64,000 nucleotides of DNA from an uncultured Lachnospiraceae bacterium (GCA_937920345.1 CALGVA010000062.1:19754-83753); one strand, 5' to 3'. Numbered from the stretch's first letter, positions 27,724 to 37,461 are shown. Notes: generated by a model not told the origin, from the letters alone. Numbers and translations: made by a program.

Positions 27724-28614
27724 TCAACTGTCCGCCCTCTGTACGTATCGTGTTTTCAAGAATGTGTAAACCTCCTCCAGTGTAACCTGCCGTGCGGAAT
27801 AATCTGATATACCCATCCTCTCCAAAATACGCTCATTCCCGGCCCGCTCTCCCACGGTGTAAAACTCGGACAGGGTCCCGATTCTGGAAGACTCGTGAAG
27901 GATCTTTCCAAACCCGTTCTGATCCGCTGTCTTCTGCGGCAAAACCCCTTGCCATTTCTGCACGCTCTCCAAAAATTCATCCACGGACCTCTGGGCAAAG
28001 CACTCGCCTGCTTCCATCATGGAAACTTTATCACACATTTGCTCCACAGCTGCCAGATCATGGCTGGAAAAAAGCACCCCGATCCGACCCCGCTCCACCT
28101 CCTCAATCAGAATATCCCGGAACAGCCTTCTGCCCTCTGCATCCATACCGCTCTCCGGCTCATCCATGATCAGATACGCCGGCTGCTGCGCAATCGCTAA
28201 TATAAAATTTAATTTTGCCCTCTGTCCTTTAGACAGGGTACCAATGTTCTTTTTACAGTTAAGTCCGAACCGCCACGCAAGATCATCAAACTTCTCCCCG
28301 GAAAATGTGTCATAGAAATTCCGGTAATATGCTGCCATTCCCGCCACAGAATAGATGTTTACAAAGTCAAGCTGCTCAGACACATACGCCACCTTTTTCT
28401 TCACTTCCGGATTATCATATATATCCTGCCCTTCATATTGTATTGTGCCCTGAGCAGGACTGTAGATTCCTGCCGCACATTTTAACAAGGTTGTTTTACC
28501 GGCGCCGTTGGAGCCGATCACACCGTGAATCTCACCTCTCTGAATGCATATGTTGATATCATGGATTACGGGCCGGTCATTATAGCCTTTCTGTAAATTC
28601 TTAATCTCTAACAT
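27724..28614 (-). CDS. ABC transporter ATP-binding protein
   Basis: 296 residues with Walker A (GSNGAGKTT), signature LSKGQRAK, Walker B YLIMDEPESGMD and H-loop FSSHDL. The N terminus (MLEIKNLQKGYNDRP) is canonical. The C-terminal 80 residues are a linker-like extension found in YtrB/BcrA-type ATPases. It lies 111 bases after the GntR gene and 45 bases before the permease. In related YtrA operons, expression responds to cell-wall antibiotics; this is a family-based inference. Confidence 0.93.
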   Translation of the reverse strand: MLEIKNLQKGYNDRPVIHDINICIQRGEIHGVIGSNGAGKTTLLKCAAGIYSPAQGTIQYEGQDIYDNPEVKKKVAYVSEQLDFVNIYSVAGMAAYYRNFYDTFSGEKFDDLAWRFGLNCKKNIGTLSKGQRAKLNFILAIAQQPAYLIMDEPESGMDAEGRRLFRDILIEEVERGRIGVLFSSHDLAAVEQMCDKVSMMEAGECFAQRSVDEFLESVQKWQGVLPQKTADQNGFGKILHESSRIGTLSEFYTVGERAGNERILERMGISDYSARQVTLEEVYTFLKTRYVQRADS

Positions 28615-28725
28615 CTGTTTTTCCTTTCCGATACAATGCCTTCTGAAATCATACTGCTCTGTTTTACATTCCTTCGCTGCATATTTACATTACATTTACG
28701 AGACCGTAGTTCTTATAGAATATCC

Positions 28726-29097
28726 TCAGATGGAATGGTAAATTTCCCTTACCATCTTCACTACATCATTCTCGGAATAGTTCATTCGCTTCAACTCGAT
28801 GACCTCACTCTGGATTTTTCTTCGTATTCTGTCCAGTTCCTCCTCGTTAAGCGCCACATCCGGCATAGTGCTGATAAAGGTTCCCTTAGCCCGGATCGTT
28901 TCAATCACCTTCTGCCGTTCCAATTCCTGATAGGCTTTCGCCACTGTGGACGGTGTAATGTTCAGCAGCTGCGCCATCTTCCGCACAGACGGAATGGAAT
29001 CTCCCGGTCTTAAATGCCTTTTGAGAACAAGCAGTTTAATCTCTTCTATAATTTGCTCGTAGATGGGTTTTTTGCTATGGTAGTCAAGTTCAATCAT
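28726..29097 (-). CDS. GntR-family regulator, YtrA type
   Basis: 123 residues, the short YtrA class: an N-terminal winged helix (PIYEQIIEEIKLLVLKRHL, then IPSVRKMAQLLNITPSTVAK, then QELERQKVIETIRAKGTFIS) and only a brief helical C-terminal dimerisation tail. First gene of the operon with the ABC ATPase and permease, which it probably represses. A candidate operator lies upstream at 29175-29208. The stop is followed by a 111-base gap without a clear terminator. Confidence 0.92.
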   Translation of the reverse strand: MIELDYHSKKPIYEQIIEEIKLLVLKRHLRPGDSIPSVRKMAQLLNITPSTVAKAYQELERQKVIETIRAKGTFISTMPDVALNEEELDRIRRKIQSEVIELKRMNYSENDVVKMVREIYHSI

Positions 29098-29174
29098 ACG
29101 ATCGCCTCCCGGGCCGGATACTTTGGGTCATTTATGCATTATATTCTGGTTCTGCCCATGTAAAATATTATTTC

Positions 29175-29208
29175 ACTGTATTGTCTGTATTGCTTTATCT
29201 AGTACAGT
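29175..29208. promoter_or_regulatory. Inverted repeat, candidate GntR operator
   Basis: ACTGTA (29175-29180) and TACAGT (29203-29208) form an inverted repeat with a 22-base spacer about 80-110 bases upstream of the GntR start. Additional TGTATT copies lie inside. Its identity as operator is an inference from position. Confidence 0.35.
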
Positions 29209-29263
29209 TAATATATAATAAATATTTTTTGCTGTCAAGAAAGAACTTATAAATCTGGCAAAC

Positions 29264-29297
29264 AAAAAAGACCCGAACCGCAAGGTTTAAGTCTTTT
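29264..29297 (-). terminator. Rho-independent terminator of the GH13 gene
   Basis: On the minus strand AAAGAC...GTCTTT with an inner AACC-GCAA-GGTT stem is followed by six T residues. It starts about 40 bases past the GH13 stop. Confidence 0.85.
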
Positions 29298-29337
29298 CTG
29301 TCATACTGCCGTTTTTTTCTAATCCTGTTTCTTCAAT

Positions 29338-31467
29338 CTATTCAAACTGCAGGAAACTCTTAAGCGTCGGGTCCTCATACCGCAGGATAATCGCCGATGT
29401 AGCCGGCAGCGTAATGGAAACCTTGCCGGATATGACCGGATACTCTTTCTCCTCTGTCGAATACCCGTCCGCAGTAGTCAGCATAAGCTGTTTCATCATA
29501 CATTCTTTCGGAACACCCAGATACCACACACCCATTTCTTTGGTGATCTCATGATCATTGTTATTGACCAGAATCACAGACTGTCCCTGTCTCGTAAACC
29601 TGCCGTATCCGATGACGTTATAATCCGCCTCCATATATTTCAACGAACCTGTCAGAAATTCCTTATGCTCTTTGTGGATCCTGATGATCTCCCTGTGAAA
29701 CTCTATCAATTCATGATCTTCATGTCCCCACGGATAGGTACGTCTGTTATCCGGGTCGGTAAACCCGCATACGCCTGCCTCATCCCCGTAATAGATCGTC
29801 GGTGCGCCGGGCCACGTCATCTGGATCACTACCGCCTCCCGCATGACGGCTTTATTCACTCCTGCGTTTGCCGCCTCGGGTCCCAGTGTATTCGTTCTGC
29901 CGACTCTCCTGTTCGTCCTGGTCAGGAACCGTGAATGATCATGATTAGACAACTCATTCATGGCTACCTGCAGAGACGGTGTTGTAAAGCTCGCGCTGTG
30001 ATGCTGCATCGCCCCCCAGAAGCTGTCGGCATTGCCTCTTAAGTCTTCCCGGTAGTCGTCACTGTGCTTCTGCATACCCGTCAGGAACCAGGTCACCGGC
30101 TCCATAAAGGCATCATAGTTCATGACCGTATCCCACTCATCACCCTGCAGCCAGTCCACCGGACTGCCGTAATGCTCCGCCAGTATGATAGCTTCGGGAT
30201 TTACCATCTTTACGGTCTTGCGGAACTCTTTCCAGAAATAGTGATTAAATTCGGGAGAATGCCCTAAGTCCGCCGCCACATCAAGTCTCCAGCCATCCAC
30301 GTTATACGGCGGGGATACCCATTTTCTCGCAATATATAATACATAGTCCACCAGATGTCTGGAGTTTTCATAATTGAGCTTCGGAAGCGTATCATGTCCC
30401 CACCACCCGTCATAAGATCCGTTATACGGCCATCTGTGGCTGTCATGAAACTGAAAATACTCATGGTATGCGCTGTCCTGAGTAATATAAGCGCCCTTCT
30501 CATACCCCTCCGCGTGTTCATAGATCCTCTCTCTGTCCATCCATTTGTTAAAAGACCCGCAGTGATTGAACACGCCGTCCAGAATAACCTTCATGCCCCT
30601 TCTGTGCGCTTCCTTCACCACCTCCGCAAACAGTGCGTTACTCGCCTCTAAATTATCCTTATTGGATACCCGGTCTATATATCGGGTTGCAAAGCGGTTT
30701 TCATGCTGATCGTGTGCAAGCAGTTCTCCTTCATCATGAACAATCTTTCCGAAATGAGGATCTATATAGTCATAATCCTGAATATCATATTTGTGGTTGG
30801 AAGGAGATACAAACAACGGATTAAAATAAATCACATCCACACCGAGATCCTGCAGATAATCCATCTTATCCAGTACCCCCTGCAGATCGCCGCCGTAGAA
30901 CTCCCTGACACCCATTGTTGCGGGATACTTATCCCAGTTCTCCACCTTGACCGTCTTATCCCCGATGTACTGATACTCATTCGTCAGCACGTCGTTCGCG
31001 GGATCGCCGTTATAGAAGCGGTCCACGTAAATTTGATAAAATACCGCACCCTTAGCCCAGTCCGGCGTCTTAAAGCCCGGAATCAACCGGAAATGATAAT
31101 ACACATTGATGTCCTTGCAGACGCCTCGCGTGTCATAATAACAGACGATCTTCCCCGCCTGCACTTCAAAATAGTAAACCAGCTTCTCATTCTCCAACTG
31201 GATCGAATAAGAATAGTAATCAAAGTAATCATCCGTTTCCGTTTTAAGCATAAGGTGTTTCTCACCCTTACTCACGATAAACACCCGGTCAATATTATTT
31301 CTCGCGGACCGGAAATGTATGTTGACCTCTCCGTATGCACTCGGTTCGGGCGGGCATACATAATCCTCCGTCATATCTGAAAAAAGAGCCTTTCTATTAA
31401 AGACCGGTCGCATGGAGGACATATACTGCTGATTCTTCTCTGCTTTTTGAAATTGACTGATGTCCAT
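29338..31467 (-). CDS. GH13 alpha-glucan hydrolase (neopullulanase-like)
   Basis: 709 residues, no signal peptide, so it should act on imported maltodextrins, cyclodextrins or pullulan fragments. An N-terminal beta domain of about 130 residues (CBM34-like) precedes the catalytic barrel. Visible conserved blocks: DVIYFNPLFVSPSNHKYD (about 211-228), DGVFNHCG (297-304), GWRLDVAAD with nucleophile Asp396, ILAEHYG with acid/base Glu431 and SNHDHSR with Asp510. The C-terminal beta domain runs to residue 709. The N-terminal domain favours the neopullulanase/cyclomaltodextrinase group; fine specificity cannot be set from sequence. Own promoter (31526-31554) and terminator, hence monocistronic. Confidence 0.93.
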   Translation of the reverse strand: MDISQFQKAEKNQQYMSSMRPVFNRKALFSDMTEDYVCPPEPSAYGEVNIHFRSARNNIDRVFIVSKGEKHLMLKTETDDYFDYYSYSIQLENEKLVYYFEVQAGKIVCYYDTRGVCKDINVYYHFRLIPGFKTPDWAKGAVFYQIYVDRFYNGDPANDVLTNEYQYIGDKTVKVENWDKYPATMGVREFYGGDLQGVLDKMDYLQDLGVDVIYFNPLFVSPSNHKYDIQDYDYIDPHFGKIVHDEGELLAHDQHENRFATRYIDRVSNKDNLEASNALFAEVVKEAHRRGMKVILDGVFNHCGSFNKWMDRERIYEHAEGYEKGAYITQDSAYHEYFQFHDSHRWPYNGSYDGWWGHDTLPKLNYENSRHLVDYVLYIARKWVSPPYNVDGWRLDVAADLGHSPEFNHYFWKEFRKTVKMVNPEAIILAEHYGSPVDWLQGDEWDTVMNYDAFMEPVTWFLTGMQKHSDDYREDLRGNADSFWGAMQHHSASFTTPSLQVAMNELSNHDHSRFLTRTNRRVGRTNTLGPEAANAGVNKAVMREAVVIQMTWPGAPTIYYGDEAGVCGFTDPDNRRTYPWGHEDHELIEFHREIIRIHKEHKEFLTGSLKYMEADYNVIGYGRFTRQGQSVILVNNNDHEITKEMGVWYLGVPKECMMKQLMLTTADGYSTEEKEYPVISGKVSITLPATSAIILRYEDPTLKSFLQFE

Positions 31468-31525
31468 AATCGCGGCACCCTCCCCAACTCGAAAAATATC
31501 TTATATATATTACTGCGCACATTTT

Positions 31526-31554
31526 ATTTTATACTATATATTGTGGATATTCAA
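31526..31554 (-). promoter_or_regulatory. Promoter of the GH13 gene
   Basis: On the minus strand TTGAAT (31554-31549), 17 bases, TAAAAT (31531-31526), about 60 bases before the start codon. Good sigma-A-type pair. Confidence 0.6.
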
Positions 31555-31580
31555 GAATTTTAGACCATTTCACACAAAGT

Positions 31581-31612
31581 AAAAAAGACAGCTTCGTAAA
31601 ACTGTCTTTTTT
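31581..31612. terminator. Terminator downstream of ftsH
   Basis: AAAAAAGACAG (31581-31591) pairs with CTGTCTTTTTT (31602-31612). It has A and T tracts on both sides and would work in both directions; it lies 150 bases past the ftsH stop. The stretch 31613-31761 holds no gene that I can support. Confidence 0.85.
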
Positions 31613-31761
31613 AGAGAAGGTATTTCTTTCTTATGGGGTATAGCAAAAAACTATATAATGTATTGGGGGTTACAAGTAGTATAATAGCATAGCACCTGTC
31701 AGTCCACAATACTAAGGATTCACAAATATTACAATTTTTAATGTTGGTTTTTGTGCAATAC

Positions 31762-33624
31762 TTACAATTCTTTTTCTGTTTCTCCTTCGGCCACTTCCGC
31801 CTGCTCCTCTTTTACATCAAAAAGCGCCTCGAACTCGGCACGATTAATCTTCTCTTTTTCCAGAAGAAGCTGTGCGCAGCGATGCAGCACATCCGTGTGC
31901 TCTAAGATAATCTCCTTCGCCTTGCGGTAACAGTCATCTATGATCGCCTTTACTTCCTTATCAATCTCTCCGGAAACAGCCTCGCTATGGCTCTTCGCGT
32001 GTGCCAGATCTTTACCGATAAATACGGCATCGTCATCATCATCATAATTAATCACACCAATATTTTCCGACATACCGTAATACGTTACCATTCTGCGGGC
32101 AACCTTGGTCGCATGTTTAATATCGCTCGATGCGCCGCCTGTAATATCGTCAAATATGATTTCTTCCGCAATTCGCCCTCCGAGCGACACCATGATATCC
32201 TCCAACAGCTTCCCCTTCGTCTGGAACATATCATCCTTCTCGGGAAGCGGCATCGTATAGCCTGCTGCCCCCGCGCCGGTCGGAATAATCGACACCATAT
32301 AAACCGGCTCCATCTGCGGAAGGACATGAAACAGAATCGCATGACCCGCCTCGTGATACGCTGTAATCCTTTTTTCCTTATCGGAAATAATACGGCTCTT
32401 CTTCTCCGTACCGATCCCTACCTTGACAAAAGCTTTCTTGATATCTCCCTGCTTCACGAACGCCCGTTTATCCATGGCGGCATTGATGGCCGCTTCGTTC
32501 AGAAGATTCTCCAGGTCTGCCCCCGTAAATCCGGCGGTCGTCTGCGCGATCTGCTGCAGATCCACATCTTCTCCCAGCGGTTTATTCCTGGAATGCACTT
32601 TCAGGATATCCTCCCTGCCTTTCACATCCGGCCGCGATACAGCAATCTTCCGGTCGAATCTACCCGGTCTTAAGATCGCAGGGTCCAGAATATCTACCCG
32701 GTTGGTCGCCGCCATCACGATAATGCCCTCATTGACACCGAACCCGTCCATCTCTACAAGCAGCTGATTAAGCGTCTGCTCACGCTCATCGTGGCCGCCG
32801 CCCATGCCCGTGCCACGACGTCTCGCCACCGCATCAATCTCGTCTATAAAAATAATACAGGGTGCATGTCTCTTTGCTTCCGCAAACATATCCCGCACAC
32901 GGGATGCACCGACACCGACGAACATCTCCACAAAATCCGATCCCGATATGCTGAAGAACGGCACATTCGCCTCTCCCGCAACCGCCTTCGCGAGCAGCGT
33001 TTTACCGGTACCGGGCGCACCCTCCAGAAGTATGCCCTTGGGAATCCTCGCCCCGACTTTCGTGAATTTCCCCGGCTCTTTTAAGAATTCCACAATCTCC
33101 TGCAGTTCTTCTTTTTCTTCCTGAAGCCCGGCCACGCCGTTGAGCTTGATCGTATTCTCTCCACCCAGTGTCAGTTTGGCACGGCTTCTGCCGAAATTCA
33201 TCATCTTGCCGTTGCTGCCGCCCCCGCTGTTTTGTGCGTTCATCATTACAAAGAAGAAAGCACATACAATTACCACAAGCAGAATCGGAAATACGCTGTT
33301 CAAGAACCAGTTTTCTTCAGGAACCCCCTGCACTCTGGGGTCGAGTCCGTAACTTCTGATCAGCTGCTCCGCCTCCGTCACATCCGTAACATTTAAGACA
33401 GCCTCCTGCCCGTTCTTGAACGTAATCTCCAATGATCCCGTCGGCGTATCTTTATTCGGGCAGATATCGACAACCGCAACCTGATTGTTCTCTATCTGCT
33501 TTATCAGTTCGCCCATTGTATAGCTGCTGCTTGATACTCTCGCCGTACCGAGCCAGACAGTAAATACCAGCAGACCAAGGATAATTGCAAAATATACATA
33601 AAAACTTCTGTTATTCCTGTTCAA
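31762..33624 (-). CDS. ftsH: ATP-dependent zinc metalloprotease FtsH
   Basis: Membrane-bound AAA+ protease that degrades misfolded membrane proteins and regulators. 620 residues: two membrane helices (about 9-27 and 107-127) flank an extracytoplasmic domain; Walker A GAPGTGKT (202-209), Walker B IIFIDEIDA, the second region of homology (ATNRVDILDPAILRPGRFD, about 306-324) and the zinc site HEAGH (424-428). The tail is acidic. It follows hpt closely in the conserved Firmicutes order tilS-hpt-ftsH. Confidence 0.98.
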   Translation of the reverse strand: MNRNNRSFYVYFAIILGLLVFTVWLGTARVSSSSYTMGELIKQIENNQVAVVDICPNKDTPTGSLEITFKNGQEAVLNVTDVTEAEQLIRSYGLDPRVQGVPEENWFLNSVFPILLVVIVCAFFFVMMNAQNSGGGSNGKMMNFGRSRAKLTLGGENTIKLNGVAGLQEEKEELQEIVEFLKEPGKFTKVGARIPKGILLEGAPGTGKTLLAKAVAGEANVPFFSISGSDFVEMFVGVGASRVRDMFAEAKRHAPCIIFIDEIDAVARRRGTGMGGGHDEREQTLNQLLVEMDGFGVNEGIIVMAATNRVDILDPAILRPGRFDRKIAVSRPDVKGREDILKVHSRNKPLGEDVDLQQIAQTTAGFTGADLENLLNEAAINAAMDKRAFVKQGDIKKAFVKVGIGTEKKSRIISDKEKRITAYHEAGHAILFHVLPQMEPVYMVSIIPTGAGAAGYTMPLPEKDDMFQTKGKLLEDIMVSLGGRIAEEIIFDDITGGASSDIKHATKVARRMVTYYGMSENIGVINYDDDDDAVFIGKDLAHAKSHSEAVSGEIDKEVKAIIDDCYRKAKEIILEHTDVLHRCAQLLLEKEKINRAEFEALFDVKEEQAEVAEGETEKEL

Positions 33625-33648
33625 AGTAAAACCTCTCTCATTATCGTT

Positions 33649-34173
33649 TTAATCAAATTTTACAATACCGACGTAGGGCAGATTACGATATTTCTGGTCA
33701 TAATCCAGACCGTAGCCCACCACAAATTCATCAGGGATCTCGAATCCGGTATAATCCACCTTAACGTCTACCACTCTTCGGGACGGCTTGTCAAGCAATG
33801 TACACAACCGCACGTCCGCAGGTCCCCTGTCCTTCAGCATCTCCAGCAGGTAACTCAGTGTTCTGCCGGAATCCACAATATCCTCCACTACCAATACATG
33901 TCTGTCTGTAAGCGGTTCATCCAGATCCTTAACGATTCTGACCACGCCGCTGGACTTCGTGTCTTTACCATAGCTGGACACAGACATAAAATCAATCGAT
34001 ACCGGTACGGTGATCCGCTTGGCAAGCTCGCACATAAAGAAACTGCCGCCCTTGAGTACACAGACCAAATGCACCTGTCTGCCTGCATAATCTCTGGAAA
34101 TCTGGTCTCCGATCTCCTGAATACGTCTGTCCACCTCTTCCTCACTCAACAGTACTTCGATTCGTTCCGCCAT
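33649..34173 (-). CDS. hpt: Hypoxanthine phosphoribosyltransferase
   Basis: Purine salvage enzyme making IMP/GMP from hypoxanthine or guanine and PRPP; cytoplasmic. 174 residues, the usual length. The PRPP loop VLVVEDIVDSGRTL (about 92-105) is intact, and the C-terminal VDYTGFEIPDEFVVGYGLD block is typical. A strong AGGAGG precedes ATG 34173. Its 5' end overlaps the 3' end of tilS by 32 bases, in line with the conserved tilS-hpt pair. Confidence 0.97.
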   Translation of the reverse strand: MAERIEVLLSEEEVDRRIQEIGDQISRDYAGRQVHLVCVLKGGSFFMCELAKRITVPVSIDFMSVSSYGKDTKSSGVVRIVKDLDEPLTDRHVLVVEDIVDSGRTLSYLLEMLKDRGPADVRLCTLLDKPSRRVVDVKVDYTGFEIPDEFVVGYGLDYDQKYRNLPYVGIVKFD

Positions 34174-35680
34174 GAAATCCTCCTCTTAGCTGTACCTGCA
34201 AGATACGCCTTGTATTCTCATCAACTTTATAATTCTGGCTGATCCGATACCCGGGCACCCACATAATATGCGGTCCGTCAGCCAGTATATACATACTGTC
34301 ACGCCGGCTCTTCGGGATTTTTTCATTGATCATATACTCTTTAACCGATTTCTTATGAAGCGCGGTATCAATAGTAAGATAATCTCCCTGCCGCCTTGTA
34401 CGCAACAGCACAGACGTAGTTATTTTATCATAATCAAGCCATTTCGTATATCTGTTTTCAGGAATATTTTGTTGTTTTTTGCAAAATACGGCGTCATCAT
34501 CCAGTAACGTAAACGTATAAGTGCCTTCTTCCGGTACCAAAACATCCATCGGCGGCTCGACCACATACTCCTTTAGCACTGCCCTATGGTCCATATCCTC
34601 CGCTGCCTGCACTGCGTCTTCTTCCGCTTCTCTGTATAAAAATAACCGGTCGTACTCCTTCCGCGCCCTGATTCCGTAGGGAAGCGATAACTGCCTGCTG
34701 CCGTCCCGCCCGATCAGGCGCACGAGGTCCGTAATATGCTGCCCGGTTATGTCTTTTCTGTATGGGACAAGCCGTTCCATACAGGTAAGGAGCACCCTCT
34801 TATACATAACAGGATCTTCCGATAAAAGTTCTCTGCCCCGCACGACAAGTCTCTCCGGCGCTGCAGTCTGTTTTGCCTCCGCAGCCTGTCTCTTATCCGG
34901 CGCCGCACGCTGCGGCGCAATTTCCTCCACATAGATCCCGTATAGCTTCTCCGCCTGTTTCACCAGATATCTTTCTGTCTCCGACAGAATATCCGCCAGT
35001 TCACCCATATGGGCCACCGCACCGACGCAGATTTCCTGCTCCGCATAGGGCAGAATATGATGCCGTATCCTGTTACGGGTATACCCGTCCTCCTCATTGG
35101 TGCTGTCCAGGCAGTAGTCAAGCCCCTGCATCGCAAGATACTGCTCGATCTGCACCCGCTCCAGACACAGGAGCGGCCGAATCACCGAACCCCTGACCGG
35201 CTGAATCGAGCCAAGCCCCTTGATCCCGCTTCCCCTGAAAAGATGAAACAGCATAGTCTCCGCCCTGTCGTTGGCATTATGTGCGACGGCAGTCAGACAG
35301 CGCTGCGATCCCTGACGTTTTCCGGCAAGCACCTGACTAAATGTATGATACCGTATCTGTCTGCCCGCTTCCTCCGCCGATATTCCATGCGCCGCCGCGT
35401 ATCCGTTCATGTCCGCATTCTGCAGATAAAAGGGAATCTCCATAGACTTACACAGCTGCTGCACATACGCTGCATCCCGCGAAGATTCCGCCCGGACGCC
35501 GTGGTCTACATGCACAGCAAGAAGCCGGTAGGGGATCTGCTTCGACAGTCTCCACAGGATATGCAGCAGACAGACGGAATCCGCACCGCCTGACACACCG
35601 GCAGCTACCAGATCACCGGCTCTGATCATCTGATGTCTGTCTATGAATCTAACCACCTTATTGTATGTAGTATCCGCCAT
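34142..35680 (-). CDS. tilS: tRNA(Ile)-lysidine synthase
   Basis: Modifies C34 of tRNA-Ile(CAU) to lysidine so that it reads AUA. The N-terminal PP-loop motif AGVSGGADSVCLLH (about 28-41 from this start) and HVDHGVR are diagnostic, followed by the NLTR-like helical region and a C-terminal TilS domain (about 512 residues in all). Start choice: ATG 35680 (MADTTYNKVVRFI) matches the usual N terminus, though its GGA ribosome binding site is weak. The frame extends 60 codons upstream into spoIIE, and ATG 35764 just after the spoIIE stop is an alternative. The end overlaps hpt by 32 bases. Confidence 0.95.
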   Translation of the reverse strand: MADTTYNKVVRFIDRHQMIRAGDLVAAGVSGGADSVCLLHILWRLSKQIPYRLLAVHVDHGVRAESSRDAAYVQQLCKSMEIPFYLQNADMNGYAAAHGISAEEAGRQIRYHTFSQVLAGKRQGSQRCLTAVAHNANDRAETMLFHLFRGSGIKGLGSIQPVRGSVIRPLLCLERVQIEQYLAMQGLDYCLDSTNEEDGYTRNRIRHHILPYAEQEICVGAVAHMGELADILSETERYLVKQAEKLYGIYVEEIAPQRAAPDKRQAAEAKQTAAPERLVVRGRELLSEDPVMYKRVLLTCMERLVPYRKDITGQHITDLVRLIGRDGSRQLSLPYGIRARKEYDRLFLYREAEEDAVQAAEDMDHRAVLKEYVVEPPMDVLVPEEGTYTFTLLDDDAVFCKKQQNIPENRYTKWLDYDKITTSVLLRTRRQGDYLTIDTALHKKSVKEYMINEKIPKSRRDSMYILADGPHIMWVPGYRISQNYKVDENTRRILQVQLRGGFHGGTNRSTVE

Positions 35681-35769
35681 TGTAATTCCACGCTCATCAG
35701 ACCTGTATCGGGCCGTGATGATTTCCTTATCCTGAATGTTATAATATAGTTCCATCATATTCATTTCTA

Positions 35770-37008
35770 CTATAAATTGCAATCCTCTGTCTGATCCCAG
35801 ACACCGACCACCAGCACCGTTATGTCGTCTCTGATCTGCCCTTTGCTCTGCTTGAGACAATATGCCAGTATCTGATTGGCGATTTCATTTGGATTGGATA
35901 ACTCCATCTTACCGATAATCTCCGGCAGCACTTCTTCTCCGATCCCCTGTGAAAGCGCATCCATGACGCCGTCAGACAGCATAATCACATAGTCGCCGTT
36001 TTGCAGCGTCCGATACAGCACTTCCGGCTCTAACTGGCCAAAGACGCCCAATGGAAAATTCTGCGCCGACAGCCTGTCCACCAGCCGCCCGCGCTTAATA
36101 TACGTACATGCCGCCCCGACTTTAATAAATTCACACTCTCCGGTATACAGATTCATATCACATAAATCGAGTGTGGACATATTTTCTTCCTGCCCTGCTG
36201 CCGCCAGTGCGCCATTGATCATCTGGATCGCCGCTTCTTTGCGAAATCCCGCCTCCAGCAGACGCTCCGTCAGTTCAATTACCCGCTCCGAACTGCTGCA
36301 CGCCTTCTCACCGGAACCCATGCCGTCCGAAAGAATAGTCACCATCCTGCCATCTTCCGCTTCATAGAAAGAATAATTATCCCCCGATATATGTTCCGTT
36401 TCCTTGACTGCCTTCGCCACTCCGGTCAGCAGATGATAAACCGGCTCCTCCAGAAAATAATAAGTGCTCCACTCGGGCGTCAGATACAGCGGCGCATTCT
36501 TCGCCGGGCGAAGTCTTGTATTGTTGGCTACCGATATAAAATCCGCCACATCCTCCACCGATATGTGTTCGTTTTCTCCCAGTCTCACATATTTCTCGGA
36601 GATCGTCTTCATTGTCAGACTGATCTCAACATGACCGTCCTCATGTTCCAGTTCGAAATAATTCCGCAGCTGTATACCGGACTCCCGCAACAGCTTCGCC
36701 ATCTGCCGGTATCTTCTCTCGCTCATCGGATGATACAGGCAGGTTTCCTTCGCCACTTCCGCCATAATATGCGCCATTTCCTTGAGGTGCTCCGCCAGAA
36801 GTCCCTGATTTTCCTGCAGTTTGCGCTGCCACAGATAATCCCGCCGGTCCTGTTTGTGTCCGATGGCGGCACCTGTAACGCCCTCTTCCTCCTCAAACAG
36901 ATCCGCCAGGTCCCTGAAAGACTCCGCATAATTCAGGAGTCTCTGCCTGCCGTATTCCGGTATGATCGTAATCCTGTTATCGTCCTTCACTTGTGCCTGT
37001 TTTCTCAT
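35770..37008 (-). CDS. spoIIE: SpoIIE-type PP2C phosphatase without membrane domain
   Basis: 412 residues, about half the usual length of SpoIIE (B. subtilis 827). The C-terminal PP2C phosphatase is complete by eye: SGDNYSFYEAEDGRMVTILSD-like start near 208, DGMGSGEKA, MSTLDLCDMNLYTGECEF and VIMLSDGVMDAL, ending with RDDITVLVV. The preceding 200 residues form the helical regulatory segment. The ten-helix N-terminal membrane domain is absent, and the DNA upstream (37009-37155) does not encode one in another frame. In canonical form SpoIIE dephosphorylates SpoIIAA to activate sigma F at the septum. Locus order (divIC, spoIIE, tilS) supports the identity. GGGAGG stands just before the start. A soluble SpoIIE would need another way to reach the septum. 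Confidence 0.9.
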   Translation of the reverse strand: MRKQAQVKDDNRITIIPEYGRQRLLNYAESFRDLADLFEEEEGVTGAAIGHKQDRRDYLWQRKLQENQGLLAEHLKEMAHIMAEVAKETCLYHPMSERRYRQMAKLLRESGIQLRNYFELEHEDGHVEISLTMKTISEKYVRLGENEHISVEDVADFISVANNTRLRPAKNAPLYLTPEWSTYYFLEEPVYHLLTGVAKAVKETEHISGDNYSFYEAEDGRMVTILSDGMGSGEKACSSSERVIELTERLLEAGFRKEAAIQMINGALAAAGQEENMSTLDLCDMNLYTGECEFIKVGAACTYIKRGRLVDRLSAQNFPLGVFGQLEPEVLYRTLQNGDYVIMLSDGVMDALSQGIGEEVLPEIIGKMELSNPNEIANQILAYCLKQSKGQIRDDITVLVVGVWDQTEDCNL

Positions 37009-37120
37009 GACATGCCTCCCTCATAATCTGCTCTCGCCAACATTCGCACCCACGACGGTTTTTACACGCAGCGGTTACCAATATTCAATATATGAGAGGG
37101 TTGTCCGGATTATTACCACG

Positions 37121-37157
37121 AAAAAGCAGATTCCGGAACTTTATCCAAAACCTGCTT
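37121..37157 (-). terminator. Terminator after ftsB/divIC
   Basis: On the minus strand AAGCAG (37157-37152) pairs with CTGCTT (37129-37124), followed by TTT. It overlaps the last codon of the upstream gene; the long loop makes it a moderate candidate. Confidence 0.5.
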
Positions 37158-37461
37158 ACTTTTCATCTTTAAATATGATCTCGCCCTCATACACAAGCCC
37201 TAACTTCTCTTTCGCGATCTCTTCCACGTATTTCTTGGTCTGTGTATATTTCTCATATTCCGCGATCTCTTCCGCTCTCGCCTCTTCTGCCTCAATCTCC
37301 TGCATTAAAGCTTCTTCCCTTGCCATATAGGTAGCACGTTTGTCACGAAGTTCAACACTCTTTACCGCGACCACAATCAGCATGATCAAAACAACTGTGG
37401 TAACCAAAAGCATGCCTGTCTTGTTCTGGCGCTTCCTACGATATGCTGCTTTTTTTGCCAT
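37156..37461 (-). CDS. divIC: Septum formation initiator FtsB/DivIC
   Basis: 101-residue bitopic cell-division protein: basic cytoplasmic start (AKKAAYRRKRQNK), one membrane helix (about 16-33), then a coiled coil (REEALMQEIEAEEARAEEIA) and the short FtsB-like end. It belongs to the FtsL-FtsB-FtsQ complex that activates septal wall synthesis. It sits between yabQ and spoIIE exactly as in Bacillus. The name divIC follows Firmicutes usage. Confidence 0.9.
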   Translation of the reverse strand: MAKKAAYRRKRQNKTGMLLVTTVVLIMLIVVAVKSVELRDKRATYMAREEALMQEIEAEEARAEEIAEYEKYTQTKKYVEEIAKEKLGLVYEGEIIFKDEK

